This document shows positions 1 through 11,400 of a stretch of 64,000 bases of DNA, piece after piece. The DNA is from Metallyticus violacea (lineage: Eukaryota > Arthropoda > Insecta > Mantodea > Metallyticidae): positions 76,358,501 through 76,422,500 of the forward strand of contig CM060831.1 of assembly GCA_030762175.1 (NCBI GenBank), written 5' to 3'. Each line of letters begins with the position of its first letter. Position 1 is the first letter of the stretch. Made by a program: the position numbers and the translations under genes. The notes beneath the pieces are model-generated. The model searched no databases, had not been told where the DNA came from, and saw only the letters and a program-made list of their open reading frames with translations.

Positions 1-225
1 TGTTTCTTCACTAGAATGAATACCAAATTGAACTTGCAGCTCTTTTCCTCTAATCTATCCACTGTCGTTTTCATACCTTCCTTCACTTGAACTTTAATTT
101 CTTGTTTAATCTCCTGAACAGTGGCATTTACCTGGTCTCCAGGTCTCTCTTCCAGGCGCTCCATTCTATTCAATATTCTCTCCAGACTGTTACCACTTTT
201 AACTGGCCCAGGATCAACTCAACTC
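1..225 (-). pseudogene. Non-LTR retrotransposon ORF1-like coiled-coil fragment
   Basis: Read on the minus strand from about 225 towards 1, one open frame gives a short heptad-rich segment (it includes RMERLEERPGDQVNATVQ) followed by EEKSCKFNLVFILVKK. A coiled coil followed by a basic, N-rich beta-strand start of the 'RRNNLVFFG' type is the layout of ORF1 proteins of LINEs. An in-frame stop lies just upstream, near 230. The frame is open at the window edge, so the rest of the element is off-window. It sits antisense in an intron of the host gene. Family assignment is by pattern only. Confidence 0.5.
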
Positions 226-524
226 CACCAATCACTAATAGCATCATCAGAATCATTGCTATGATTATAGACTTTCTCTTGTTTGTTTTAGCTGGATTAC
301 TAAGGAACTAAATAATGCTTCAGCTCCAATTGAGCAAAATCTAAGTTTTCATTATTCTTGGAGAATTATACTAAAACACATAGAATTTTAAATATTCTCA
401 TCTCTGACTTTTGCTTGTACATAATTCTTGCTTTTATGATATCACCTGTTTGATAAGTGAGAAGATTTCAGTGTATAGATCTGTTTGCACTGCAGTCATT
501 TGGTAACATATATGCTATGCAAGT

Positions 525-646
525 GGAAATAATTTTTTCTGACTGAAAGTAATGATAATGGCTTTGCCACCTTTGTACTTTCTACTAAGCAGTCAGAAAT
601 AAATTTTTCTGGCTGAAAGTTATGCATAATGGTCTTGCCACCTGCC
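525..646. repeat. Imperfect tandem duplication, about 70 bp x 2
   Basis: A segment with GAAATAATTTTTTCTGACTG ... GGCTTTGCCACC is followed at about 595 by a diverged copy (GAAATAAATTTTTCTGGCTG ... GGTCTTGCCACCT). The rest of 226-719 shows no gene or recognisable element. Confidence 0.6.
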
Positions 647-719
647 AAGAGAAATGTCACACAGTTGAAACTCATTGCATGCATTTTTTGTTTCTTAGGC
701 ATTTATTATTAGTAAATAG

Positions 720-955
720 AAAGTAATGTTGTACTTACCATCAAAATAAATGCTCAAAGTGTTTGCCTTCTGCTGTGAGACATGCCTGTGTCCTTTTGAA
801 AAGATTTTAAGACACTTGCTGCAATGCATCCTTTCAAATATTATAACCTGCTCTTAAATATTTTGTGTCAGAGTCTCCACAAGTTTCATTTCATGTACAG
901 CAGTAATTTATAGGGCGAGCAACACCTGAGTGGTTTTATATGGACTGCTAATAGA
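720..955 (-). pseudogene. Tc1/mariner-superfamily transposase, C-terminal remnant
   Basis: The minus-strand translation ends in ACLTAEGKHFEHLF and a stop. This is the conserved tail (…GGRHFEHLL) of a common arthropod Tc1-like transposase group also present at 21.1-22.1 kb and 58.1-59.1 kb. Upstream frames are broken by stops and frameshifts but retain a piece resembling the 'KTTQELLARI…' region before the tail. Only about 75 codons survive. G-runs at about 1003-1013 and 1105-1113 follow it. Confidence 0.55.
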
Positions 956-1689
956 TACACGTGGGCTCAGAGGCATAACTGAGGACCTCACAGACCCCAT
1001 GAGGGGGGGGGGGCAAGGTCTAGGGAGCCTGACACCTGCAAAAAACTAAAAGTTTAAAAATAAAAACCAAAAATAAAGGTATATAAATAGGTTGCCATAA
1101 TTTGGGGGGGGGGGATAAATGCAAAGCAGTAAAACAAAAAGAATTTGCCACTTTCAGTAAACACACCAGTACAATCAGCAAACTGAGTATTGAAAGTAAC
1201 ATGAGCCTGTTGTTTTGTCTTTGCACCATGGGCTGCCACCAATGTATATTTAGGTTACATTCATGAATGATGAATATATTGCTTTATTTATCATTGCTGA
1301 AATATTATTGAGGCAGATGCAGTGTTGCTTGGCTTGGATTTTACATCAAGTATGTTTTGGTGGTAGAAGTGAAACAATAATGCGCCATGTCACTTACAAC
1401 ATTAGACTGAAAATAGCCTAGTTCTAGCAATTTAATTTTGGTGTTTTACATTTTTTGTTTAATATATTTTTTATTGAAATTAAGTCACTTAAAACTAATT
1501 GTGAATATTTTGGGTGATGCACAAAAATGGAGAAGAAAGAAAAAGATTGAAAGATAAATTTCCAAATTAGTGAAAATGATTCTCTCTTTATTACTAATTC
1601 AGAAATAGTAAATGAAAATTTTAATGGTCCATATTCTAGTAGGTTATCTGTTTCTCTAAGAACAAATGATATTAATGCAAATTCAGCAT

Positions 1690-3060
1690 TGGTTCAGTGA
1701 AGAATATTAGTGGTGAGGATGAAGAGTGTGTGAATCTTGATATTGGCAAGAAGCCTGATATTTCTACTGAAGTTGAGAATGGAAGTAACCCCTGCATGTA
1801 AGTACTACTTTTCATGATGCATCTAGTACGAGAGAGGAATTTCTTACTGATTATGCTAATTTTCCAGATATTTTAAATGACAACACAAAGGAGTTTATAT
1901 TATATGTCAGGAGCTTTACAAAATCCAAAATTCATTTCCAAAAGATCCTAAGCAAAATAATGGTTGTTTTTCCATTAATTACTGTGAAAAATTAACAAAA
2001 TCTGGATTAAAAATGACAAGTTAATGACTCTGTTATTCTTGAAAAGCAGACTTTGTTTATTATGAGCCATGCTGAATATATGCTAACAGGAGTTCAGCAT
2101 CTTTTCAATTTGCCTGGATAAAGGGAATTTTTTGATTGGCAGGGATTATAAAAAAAAAATTTAGCGCACGAAATGTCTCATTCCCATCTGGAGGCATGTG
2201 TTGTTTATGTCTGAAAAAGAAAGGAAATGGTAGATTGTAATTTGGAATGTGCATTAAAGAAAGATATTAACAATGGTAATATACCAACGATTGTAATGAA
2301 GACTGCTCGTAAAAAACAAATGGAAATTTTTAAAGTTTTCCTGTATTCCAAAATACTTGAAGCTGTTAATTTGATATCATAATTACTGCAATCTAATGAC
2401 ATTGATATTTCCCGAGCTTCAATGTTACTCCAAACCACTGCAAGTTTGCTAAATGACTACAGAAAACATTTGCAGGAAGAATTGTTTTCCAGCATATCAC
2501 TTGCAAAACAATGGGAAGTTGATACCAAATTTGAAAACAATAGATTCTCTAGAACTATGAGGCATTTTGATGAACAGTAAATGTGTTTCACATGATATTA
2601 GATATCATTGTTAATCAAATCAGAATTAGGTTCAATTCTATAAAATGTTTAAGTGATCTGTCCATTGTGTTCAACCCACATTGTCTACTACAAAAAATAA
2701 AGAATTGCATAGTAAAGCTCAACATTTATCAATGCAGAATGTTGAAGACTTAACAGGAGATTTCTCATTTCAATTATGCTTCAAAAGTGAATTAAAAATG
2801 AGATAAAAGACAAAAGTATGTTCAAGAATTGTCATACCTCTTGCTAATCGAAAATTACATTTAAGAGTTAAGTATACCGGACGTTTGCACAGCCTTCATT
2901 TTATTTCTCTCTCTACCTGTAACTGTGAACTAGACTTTTCAAAATTGTAATCAATAAAAACATACTTAGTAGCACCATCTCACAAGAGCAATTAAGTATT
3001 AAAAACAAGCAGAAGAATTTACATGATTGAAGTAGTGGAAACTTTCGACTCAAAGAACCT
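1690..3060 (+). pseudogene. Degenerate hAT transposase (ZMYM1-like)
   Basis: Several frames, broken by stops and indels, resemble hAT transposases related to ZMYM1-type zinc-finger proteins. Near 2040-2210 there is a 'REFFDWQG … SHSHLEACVVYV' segment (TTF/zinc-finger side). Near 2215-2580 a longer stretch includes QSNDIDISRASMLLQTTASL and a downstream 'MRHFDEQ'. Near 2925-3000 the C-terminal dimerisation signature survives across a frameshift (FSKL-SIKTYL, then SSTISQEQLS). No intact catalytic frame remains. Boundaries are approximate and no terminal repeats were identified. Confidence 0.6.
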
Positions 3061-3189
3061 AGATGTCTTTGTAACTTCCATTAATCCTTAAGATCTCTAC
3101 ATATTACAGTGTGCCTATCCTACATTTTGGGGGTAGGGGTGCATTATGTATCTAGGAAATAATACTATTGTATTTCTTAATTTCTGAGA

Positions 3190-3227
3190 CCACCACCACC
3201 AATAACAACAACAACAACAACAACAAC

Positions 3228-3264
<37 letters not shown>

Positions 3265-3265
3265 G
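3190..3265. repeat. Compound trinucleotide microsatellite (ACC)n(AAC)n(AAT)n
   Basis: Runs of ACC, then about nine AAC, then about twelve AAT units are visible. It lies a few hundred bases beyond the 3' end of the LINE remnant at 3.56-4.02 kb. Confidence 0.95.
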
Positions 3266-3559
3266 AGGCAAATTTTAAAGCCTCCGATTCCTCCAATGTC
3301 CTGTCAGCCTATCAAATTTGATATTTTCCATGGTTGTAGACACGCTACTGAACTCACATGCTTGAATCATTTTGTTACCAGGCAGAAATTAAACTTTGCA
3401 GGGGGGCCCAACCTTTTTCCATTATGCAACTGCATGGACTAATTGTATTTTTGGAGAGAACTTTCCAATTGATAACATTATTTCATCAAGATTCTCCTCT
3501 ATCAAACAGTTTTTGGTCTCAGCTTTTTGTCAATCAAAAGGCCTTTGGTCCGAAGTTTG

Positions 3560-4020
3560 ATCACCATCACCATCATCATCATTAGCAGAACAGTCCTGGG
3601 TTGACCTCAGCTTCGCTTAGAACCTTCTTCCAGGCTTCTTTATCTTTGGCAATCACCCATCAGTTCTTCATTCCAATCCTCCTCTCATCCTCCATTACTC
3701 CATTCAACCATCTAAATTTTGGTTTTTCAATTCACAGTTCATAATCCTCTTTAATTATTTCTTCCCTATCCACTCATATACCAGTCCATCTCAACCTTAC
3801 TATTTTAATTGATTTAGTGGTATTAGATGATCTATACAATCTATACAATTGTACAGTTCTTCATTATACCTTATATTCTGCACTCTTCTCTCTCTTTAAT
3901 TGAACCATAGATTCTCCTTAAAGTGTTTATCTCATATATATTCAATCTTGATATATCGGTTTCACTCCCAAACATAAGCACTAGTTTAACCAGTGTTTTT
4001 AACATTCTGATTATAGTTTT
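3560..4020 (-). pseudogene. LINE reverse-transcriptase C-terminal end with (ATG)n tail
   Basis: The minus-strand frames contain the classical end of arthropod 'endonuclease-reverse transcriptase' ORFs. There is a KTLVKLVLMFGSET segment (cf. 'LIRPVLLYGSETW'), an NTLRRIYGSIKE segment, a KPKFRWLNGVMEDERRIGMK segment, and finally WVIAKDKEAWKKVL…SEAEVNPGLFC then stop. Internal stops and frameshifts make it dead. The stop is followed directly by TGATGATGATGGTGATGG, the sort of short microsatellite tail used by several LINE clades in place of poly-A. Only the 3' ~450 bp remain, so the copy is 5' truncated. It is antisense to the host gene. Confidence 0.75.
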
Positions 4021-4249
4021 AAATGAGAAAAACTTGACTGAGCAAGCTGAATTGCCTGAATCAGCATAATTTTAACTCCATTCCTACTGGGAATCAATGT
4101 TCACAGAAGGTTATCTGGTTCCCTCTAGTGTATACAAATTATGATTGTGTAGCAGAATGAGGATATGGTATTTGGTATTCATATATTCAATTTTCTTATA
4201 AACAGTGTGATTCATTTCTTGAGAAGTTTTTTTTATTCGTGTTTTATAG

Positions 4250-4376
4250 GAAGCTTGGAAGCAAAATGAAAACATTATTCAGAGTGCAATAGATCCATTT
4301 TCCTGTGAAGAATGCTCTTCTTTGAAGAAAGAACTAGAGATACTTGGAGCAAAAATTTCCAGGGATAAAGTGAATG
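4250..4376 (+). CDS. Giant coiled-coil protein, exon a (first exon in window)
   Basis: A good acceptor (TTTTTTTTATTCG…TTTTATAG) ends at 4249 and a donor (G|GTAAGC) starts at 4377. The exon is open in phase 0 and ends with one base of a codon. It encodes about 42 residues starting EAWKQNENIIQSAIDPFSCE and continuing ECSSLKKELEILGAKISRDKVN, a charged heptad-like segment with a CxxC. The leftover G joins AC at 5431 to make GAC (Asp), so the frame continues exactly into the giant exon. There is no start codon, so the N-terminus of the protein lies upstream of the window. The exon is inferred from splice signals and frame agreement; no transcript evidence is available here. Confidence 0.75.
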
Positions 4377-4599
4377 GTAAGCTATTGAGATGCTTCACCA
4401 ATATGTTCCAGTTGGTCTTGAGTGGTAACAGAATACAATACAGTAATAATAATGAATGCTGGAAGTTTTCCTTTTATGAAGCTGTGTTCTGGTTTATGTT
4501 ATTTATTGGCATCAGTCTTACCTTATCATTTATTTTAATCCAGTAAAATAAATTTATATATTACACAAAATAAGTGCAACTGCCACAGATGGAATGTTT

Positions 4600-4720
4600 C
4601 CTTCCTTTTAAAAAAAAAAAAAAAAATCTTTCCCAATTTATCATTTAATCTCCTGTATCATCAATGGCCACTGCCTGCGGTGCCTCAGTAATAAAAACAG
4701 GGGTTAAAAAAATAACTAAA
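4600..4720 (+). mobile_element. SINE-1, 3' fragment
   Basis: TTTCCCAATTTATCATTTAA followed by ATCAATGGCCACTGCCTGCGGTGCC matches the 3' part of the tRNA-derived SINE seen nearly complete at 35.2, 38.7, 46.7 and 59.7 kb. The tRNA-like head is missing here. Confidence 0.7.
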
Positions 4721-4739
4721 TAAATTTGTTTTTCATCTT

Positions 4740-4830
4740 AACATCTTTTATTAATAATCTCTTCTGAGTCTTCACTGTGTTGGATTCCAAATTGAATTAA
4801 TATTGTAATTTTTATTACTTTTTTTTTCTT
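4740..4830. mobile_element. Possible PLE terminal-repeat scrap
   Basis: AATAATCTCTTCTGAGTC and CACTGTGTTGGATTCCAAATTG recur, rearranged or inverted, at 35.69-35.87, 41.08 and 60.48 kb, next to PLE remnants. The surrounding intron 4831-5360 is AT-rich with no other feature. Confidence 0.35.
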
Positions 4831-5357
4831 GTTGTTTTTTATATATATATTATTGATTATAACTTTATGATATATATCTTAAGAACTTTCCATTAACAAA
4901 AAGTAACTCTCTGTTTAAAAAATTATGATAATTTTGTTTGTTGTTATTCTTTGTCAGAGAGCAATTTTTCCAATCAGAGAAAGAATGTAAAATGAAGATT
5001 ATTCCATCCAAATTCAAGCAACAATAATCTAGATTTCCAGGCTACAATAGAAAACAAAAAAAATGTGATAGTGATCAACTCATCTTGAAAAATTGAAGGA
5101 TCATAAGATAGGGTGCCATATTTGAAATTTCAAAGTGGGTGGCTGAGGGCAAGAGAGTAAAACCTAAAATGTAATTAAAATTCTTTTAAGCTTCTTTGTA
5201 AATTCCAAATGATACGTTTTTTGTTTCACTTTAATTTATTTTAAATAGGTAGTTATTCAGAGTGGCAAGTAGTTCTTGCACAGAATTGCTTGAAGCATCT
5301 AATTTCAATTGTGAATGGTACTTTAGAAATTCTTTTATGCTGCCTCCACATTTTCTT

Positions 5358-5361
<4 letters not shown>

Positions 5362-5399
<38 letters not shown>

Positions 5400-5428
5400 T
5401 TATTATTATTATTTTATTATTATTTTAC
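5362..5428 (+). repeat. (ATT)n microsatellite abutting a splice acceptor
   Basis: About 20 ATT/ATTTT units run directly into TATTTTACAG, the acceptor of the giant exon. The polypyrimidine tract of this intron is therefore made of the repeat. Confidence 0.9.
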
Positions 5429-5430
5429 AG

Positions 5431-8400
5431 ACATTGCACTTGAAAACAGCAAGGACATACTACAAAGAAAGCTCTCAGATGCTGAAAACAAAATATTAGA
5501 ACTTACCAGTATTGCAGATTTTCATTCAAATTGCACTTCACTTTTGAAAGAGAAAGAGATAGTAGTTTTATCCTTGCAGAAACAGCTTGGCAATAAAGAA
5601 ATGTGTGCACAGGAAATGAAAGTTGAGCATTCAAAGCTGACTGACTGTTTAAAAGCAAATGAACAAACCCTTATTTTAGTGCAAGAAGAGCTAACTAATG
5701 CTCAAAATGAAATAATGGAACTAATAAAAATTAGGGATAGCCATGTGACATGCACTGAAGTCTTAAGAGAAAAGGAAGAAAACGTGCAACAGCAAGCTAT
5801 GTTGCAAAAAGAATTGGAAAAGAAATATTCAGAATTGACTGATATTTTGAAAGGAAAGGAAGAAGAAATACTAGTACTTCAAGGAAGACTAATAGAAGCT
5901 GAAAATAACTTGGAAGAAATCCGAAAACTAAGGGAGAGCTATGCAACCTGTGCTGAAGAGTTAAAAAAAAAGGAGGAACAGATACATGCTCTGCAAAATC
6001 AGCTTACCTATAATGAAAAAATTATAAAAGAAATGGAAGAGAAATTTTCAGCATTAACTGATAAGCTGACAGAAAGAGAACAAAATATTGCCATACTAGG
6101 GGAAAATCTGGCCAAAGCAGAGAGTGAAATGCAAAATATTCACACATCTTATGCTGGAATTTTAAGTGAAAAAGAAGACTTAATAATATCATTACAGCAG
6201 CAGCTGACTGAGAGTAATAAGGGTATAATAGAAAGTGAAGAAAAATGCTCAAAACTAGCCGAAAATTTAAAAGAGAATGAAGAGACAGCTGTCCTTTTAC
6301 AGAGAGATTTAATAGCAGCTCAGAATCAAGTCAATGAGCTCACTAAAATAAATCAACTTCATACAGAATGTGAAAGAGTGCTAAAAGACAACCAGCAAAC
6401 AATTACACTGCTACAGGAACAGCTAACCAACAATGAAAGATCAATGTCAGAAGCATTTGACACTTTGAAAGAAAGTCAAGAATCTGTTACTTCACTCCAG
6501 CAAAAACTGAACAATGCTGAAAATGAAATAACAGCAATGGCTGAATTAAAAACAAAACTTGCAATTTTGATTAGACAAAAAGAGGAAGCTCAGTTATCAT
6601 TAGAGGCACAGCTTAGCATTCATCAAATATCACTAGCAGAAATGGAACAAAGTTGTTCAAAACTGGCCCATAGTTTGAAAGAAAAAGAGGAGACAGTTGC
6701 TAAACTAGAGGGCAAACTGCATGAAATTGAAAAAGATCTGAGAGAATCAAAGTATCTAAAAGAAATTCATTCCAAATGTGTCGACATTATGAAAGTAAAG
6801 GATGAAGCTCTATTAAAGCTTGAGAAAAAGCTTTATGGTACTGAAAGTTGTACGAGTGAAACAAGAGAAACCTCAGAAACTCATACATGTACTAAAGTTC
6901 TGAAAAATGAAATAGAATCCCTCTTGTCCCTTCAGGATACAGTGAATGAAATATCTCTGATAGACATGTTACAGATTTGTCCAAACATAGCTCAAGCTTT
7001 AAAAGAAAAAGAAGACATCATTAAACAGTTACAGGAAAATTTGTGCGAGGCCAAAAATTATGCAAAAGATGCTAAGGAAATCATTAACATTCATTCCTTG
7101 TGTGCTGAAACTCTGAAGGAAAAAGAACAATCATTTTTATTAATTCAGGAGAAGCTTGCTATCCAGGAAAAGTCTCTTGTAGAGCTAACATATCATCATT
7201 CAAAATTAACACAAACTTTGAGAGAAAAAGAGGAAAGCATTGTGCAGTTAAAGGAAAAATTGCAAGAATTCGAAATGGAGATAAAAGGTACAGAATTAAA
7301 AGAAACTCACTTAGCATGTTTAGAAATTCTGAAGCAAAAAGATGAATTGCTTTCTTTTCTTCAGGAAAAACTTACTGCCAATGAAATATCTGCAGCCAAA
7401 ATGGCACAGGATTGTTCCAGTTTAGCTGATACTTTGAAAGAAATGGAGGAACATGTTACTGCAGTAGAGAAACAAGTATGTGAAGCTGAAAGCAGTAAGG
7501 AAGAAATGGCCAAAATAAAAGAAACTCTGTCAGAATGCATGGAAGCTTTGAAAGAAAAAGACAAATCTCTTTCATCCAAGCAAGCAGATCTAGCCACACA
7601 GGAAATATCTCTCATAGAGACTAATCAAAATTATTCAATATTGAAACAAATCCTGAAAGAAAAAGAGGAAAACATTGGGCAATTACAGGAGAAGCTGCAA
7701 GAACTTGAAACAGAGATAAAGGAAAAAACAAAAATTGAAGAAACTCACATAGCATGTTTGGGAATTCTGAAGCAAAAAGATGAATTGCTTTCTTTTCTTC
7801 AGGAAAAGCTTACTGCTAATGAAATATCAGCAGCTAAAATGGCACAGTATTGTTCCAGTTTAGCTGATGCTTTGAAAGAAATGGAGGAACATGTTACTGC
7901 AATAGAGAAAAAAGTATGTGAAGCTGAAAGCAGTAAGGAAGAAATGGCCAAAATGAAAGATACTCTGTCAGTATGCATGGAAGCTTTGAAAGAAAAAGAC
8001 AAATCTCTTTCATCCAAGCAAGCAGATCTTGCCACACAGGAAATATCTCTCATAGAGACTAATCAAAATTATTCAATATTGAAACAAATCCTGAAAGAAA
8101 AAGAGGAAAACATTTGGCAATTACAGGAGAAGCTGCAAGAACTTGAAACAGAGATAAAGGAAAAAGCAAAAATTGAAGAAACTCACAAAGCATTTTTAGA
8201 AATTCTGAAGCAAAAAGATGAATTGCTTTCTTTTCTTCAGGAAAAACTTACTGCTAATGAAATATCAGCAGCTAAAATGGCACAGTATTGTTCCAGTTTA
8301 GCTGATGCTTTGAAAGAAATAGAGGAAAATGTTACTGCATTAGAGAAAAAAGTTTGTGAGACTGAAAGCAGTAAGGAAGAAATGACAAAAATGAAAGAAA

Positions 8401-11400
8401 CTCTGTCAGTATACATGGAAACTTTGAAAGAGAAAGACAAATCTTTCTCACTCCTTCAAGCAAATCTTGTCACAAATGAGACTGCTCTAACAGAAATGAC
8501 AGAAAAATGTTCAGAATTGACTCATACTTTGCAACAGAATGAGGAAATTGTTGTGCTATTACAGAAAAAGCAGCATTTATATGAAAGAGATATAAAAGAA
8601 GCAGCAGAATTAAGAGAGATTTATTCAGCATGTGTGGAAATTGTGAAGAAAAAAGATACGTTTTCATTGCTTCAGGAAGAGGTAACTAAAGAGAAATCTG
8701 CAGCAGAAATGAAGCAAAATTGCTTAAAATTAGCTGAGGCATTGAAAGAACAAGAGAGAGAAACTACTGTACTGCAAGAAAAGGCATATGAAACTGAAAA
8801 CTCTTTTAAAGAAGCCAAAAATGTCGAAGAATTTTACTCAATTTCTGAAGCTTTGAAAGGAAAGGAAGAGACTGTGTCAACCTTTCAGCATGAAATGTAT
8901 GAAACTCAAAGTTATATAAGAGAAATGAAAAAAATAGATTCAACTTATGTGGAATTACCAAAAGAAAGGAAAATGGAAGAAACTTTGCTTAAAGGACTGC
9001 TAAGCAAATTTAAACTAGAAATTATAGAAACAAGAAAAACTGAAGAGAATAATAAAGAATGTGCTGAACTTCTGAGGCAAAAGGAAGAAATGATTCTTTC
9101 TTTAAAGGAGCAACTTGCTAACAGTGAAAGTTTAATAGCAGATTTAGAAGAAAAATACTTCAAACTAGCTGATACTTTTAATGATAAAGAGGTGCAAATA
9201 GATATGTTTCAAGAAAAAATTAATAATATGGCAAATGAAATGGTGGCTTTCACTGAACTGAAAGCACTTCATGTAATGTGCACAAAAACTTTATTGGAAA
9301 AGGAAGACGTTATTTCATCTCTCCAAGAGCAGTTAATGAATAATAAAAAAGCTTCAGAAAAAATGGTAGAAAATTCAAAATTAGATGAACTATTGAAAGA
9401 AAAGGAAGATACTCTTAAGTTGCTGCAAGAAAACATAAATGAAGCAGAAAAGGAAATGTTGGAAGCTGCAAAATTGAAGGAAATTAATGAAATGAATGTT
9501 CAAGCTCTGGAACAAAAGACTGTGGATATGTTATGTATGAAGAAACAACTTTCCAATAATGAGATATTCATTAAAGAGTTGAAAAAAGATCATGCAAAAA
9601 TGGTTAATGTTTTAAAGAATAAGGAAGAATCCCATGTTTTTTTGCAAGAAAAGCTTCATAAAGCTGAAGAAGAAATAGTGGAAGCAGCAAAAGTAAAAGA
9701 AATTCATTTAACATGTGCTAAAGTTGAAAAAGAAAGGGAAGAAGATTTATTATTACTAAAGAAACAGATTGCCACCTTTGAACTGCATGCTAATGAAATG
9801 GAGGAAAGATATAAATTATTAGCTAACAACTTAGATGAGAAAGAAAAAATGCTTGCTTCACTACAGGAGAAGCTAAGGGCATTAGAAGATTATATGTTAA
9901 GAATAAAAATAGATTTTAATACTGTATACACTAAAGAAAACTCTGCATTAAAAGAATTCACTGACAAAGAAATGGCTGCATTAGAATTAGAAGAAAAGGA
10001 AGAAATACTAAATAATACTACATCGACTGTTTATGAAAAACTGAGTGATCAAAATGGAATACTGAAAAGGAATGAAATGAAAACACTCTCAGCATCTGCT
10101 GGTTCTTTAAATGAGAAGGAAGAGCTTAGCTTGCTCTCTGAAGAACAAATTCACAATAACAGCATATCTCTCAGATATCTGGAACTAAAGTTCAATACTT
10201 TGGTGAATTCCTTAAGTCAAAAGGAAGAAGCACAGAAAATACTACATAAACAGCTAGCTGAAGTTGCAAATGAAACACCAGAAAGGACAACAATAAAAGT
10301 AAGTGTGGCAACAGAAGTCTTGGATAAGACAACTGTCTTACCAATAATGGAACAGTTAATTAGCAAGAAATATTTCACAGAGATGGAAGAAAGTTGTTCA
10401 GAATTACTCAGTATTTTGAAAGAAAGCATACTGACAATTAGTTTATTTCAAGAAAACTTGAGTAATTTCGCAAAGGAAAGAGAAGTGAGTGATTTTAATC
10501 AAACATGTGGAAATTGTTCTAAAAAGCTAGATGAAAATGAGCAGGTTATTTTATCTTCACTGGAACATCCTGTTGCATTAAGAGAGATTACTAATACTGC
10601 TGACAATTTGGTGTTTATTAAGAATCAATGCTTGAACACTGTTCAGTTTTCAAAGAAAACAGATGAATTATTGAGCACATTAAGGGAAACAATGAACTCT
10701 TTTGAGAAAGAAGTATCACAACATAAGATAAAAATAACAACATTAGTCAAGCAACAAACAGATGTAGCAACGTTTTTAACTGAAAAGGAAGTCTGTTTGA
10801 AAATGGCTGAAAGTAAGTTGTACATTGCTGAAAATAAATTAGCTCTCTTGACAACAGAACTCAACTCCTTGATAAATGAATCAGGTGTGCCCTTGGAGGT
10901 TACACCTCATGCTTCATTGTTTCCAGATGAACACATTGAAGTGCAAAATGAAGCATCAGTACCAAATATTTCTCTGAAGTTGAAATTGGAAAGTTTAATT
11001 AAAAATAATAAAGATCTACAGAGTGAAAATGATACTTATCAGCATTTGTTGGCAATTGAAAGGGTACGAATACAAGAACTAACAAATCTTTACAAAGAAG
11101 AATTGGAAGATATAAAAGAAAACTCTTCACTGACCTCCAAAAGTTTCACTGAGAATTATCAAACTATCAGCCCATGTCAAGTTGAACACCAAGTGTCTGA
11201 AAAAATGATGAAAGAAATTGAGAATAGAAAGTCAAATGACTTAAATGATTTTGACAGTGAAACCATAAATAAAAATTATTCACCTACAAAACAAAACACC
11301 TGCAGTGAGACAGAATTAGAAGCTCTTAGAAAAGAAAATTCAGCTTTAATGAAAACTTGTAAGGAATTGTCAATAAATTTGCAAGATACAATAAAGAAAT

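Noticed and set aside
3358..3585. 75-aa plus-strand frame ending in seven histidines
   Set aside because: The His run is the reverse of the LINE's (ATG)n tail; there is no gene context.
5262..5430. Extension of the giant open frame to a start codon at 5262
   Set aside because: The added part encodes a poly-Ile/Leu run from the ATT microsatellite. A clear acceptor at 5430 joins in frame with the exon at 4250-4376.
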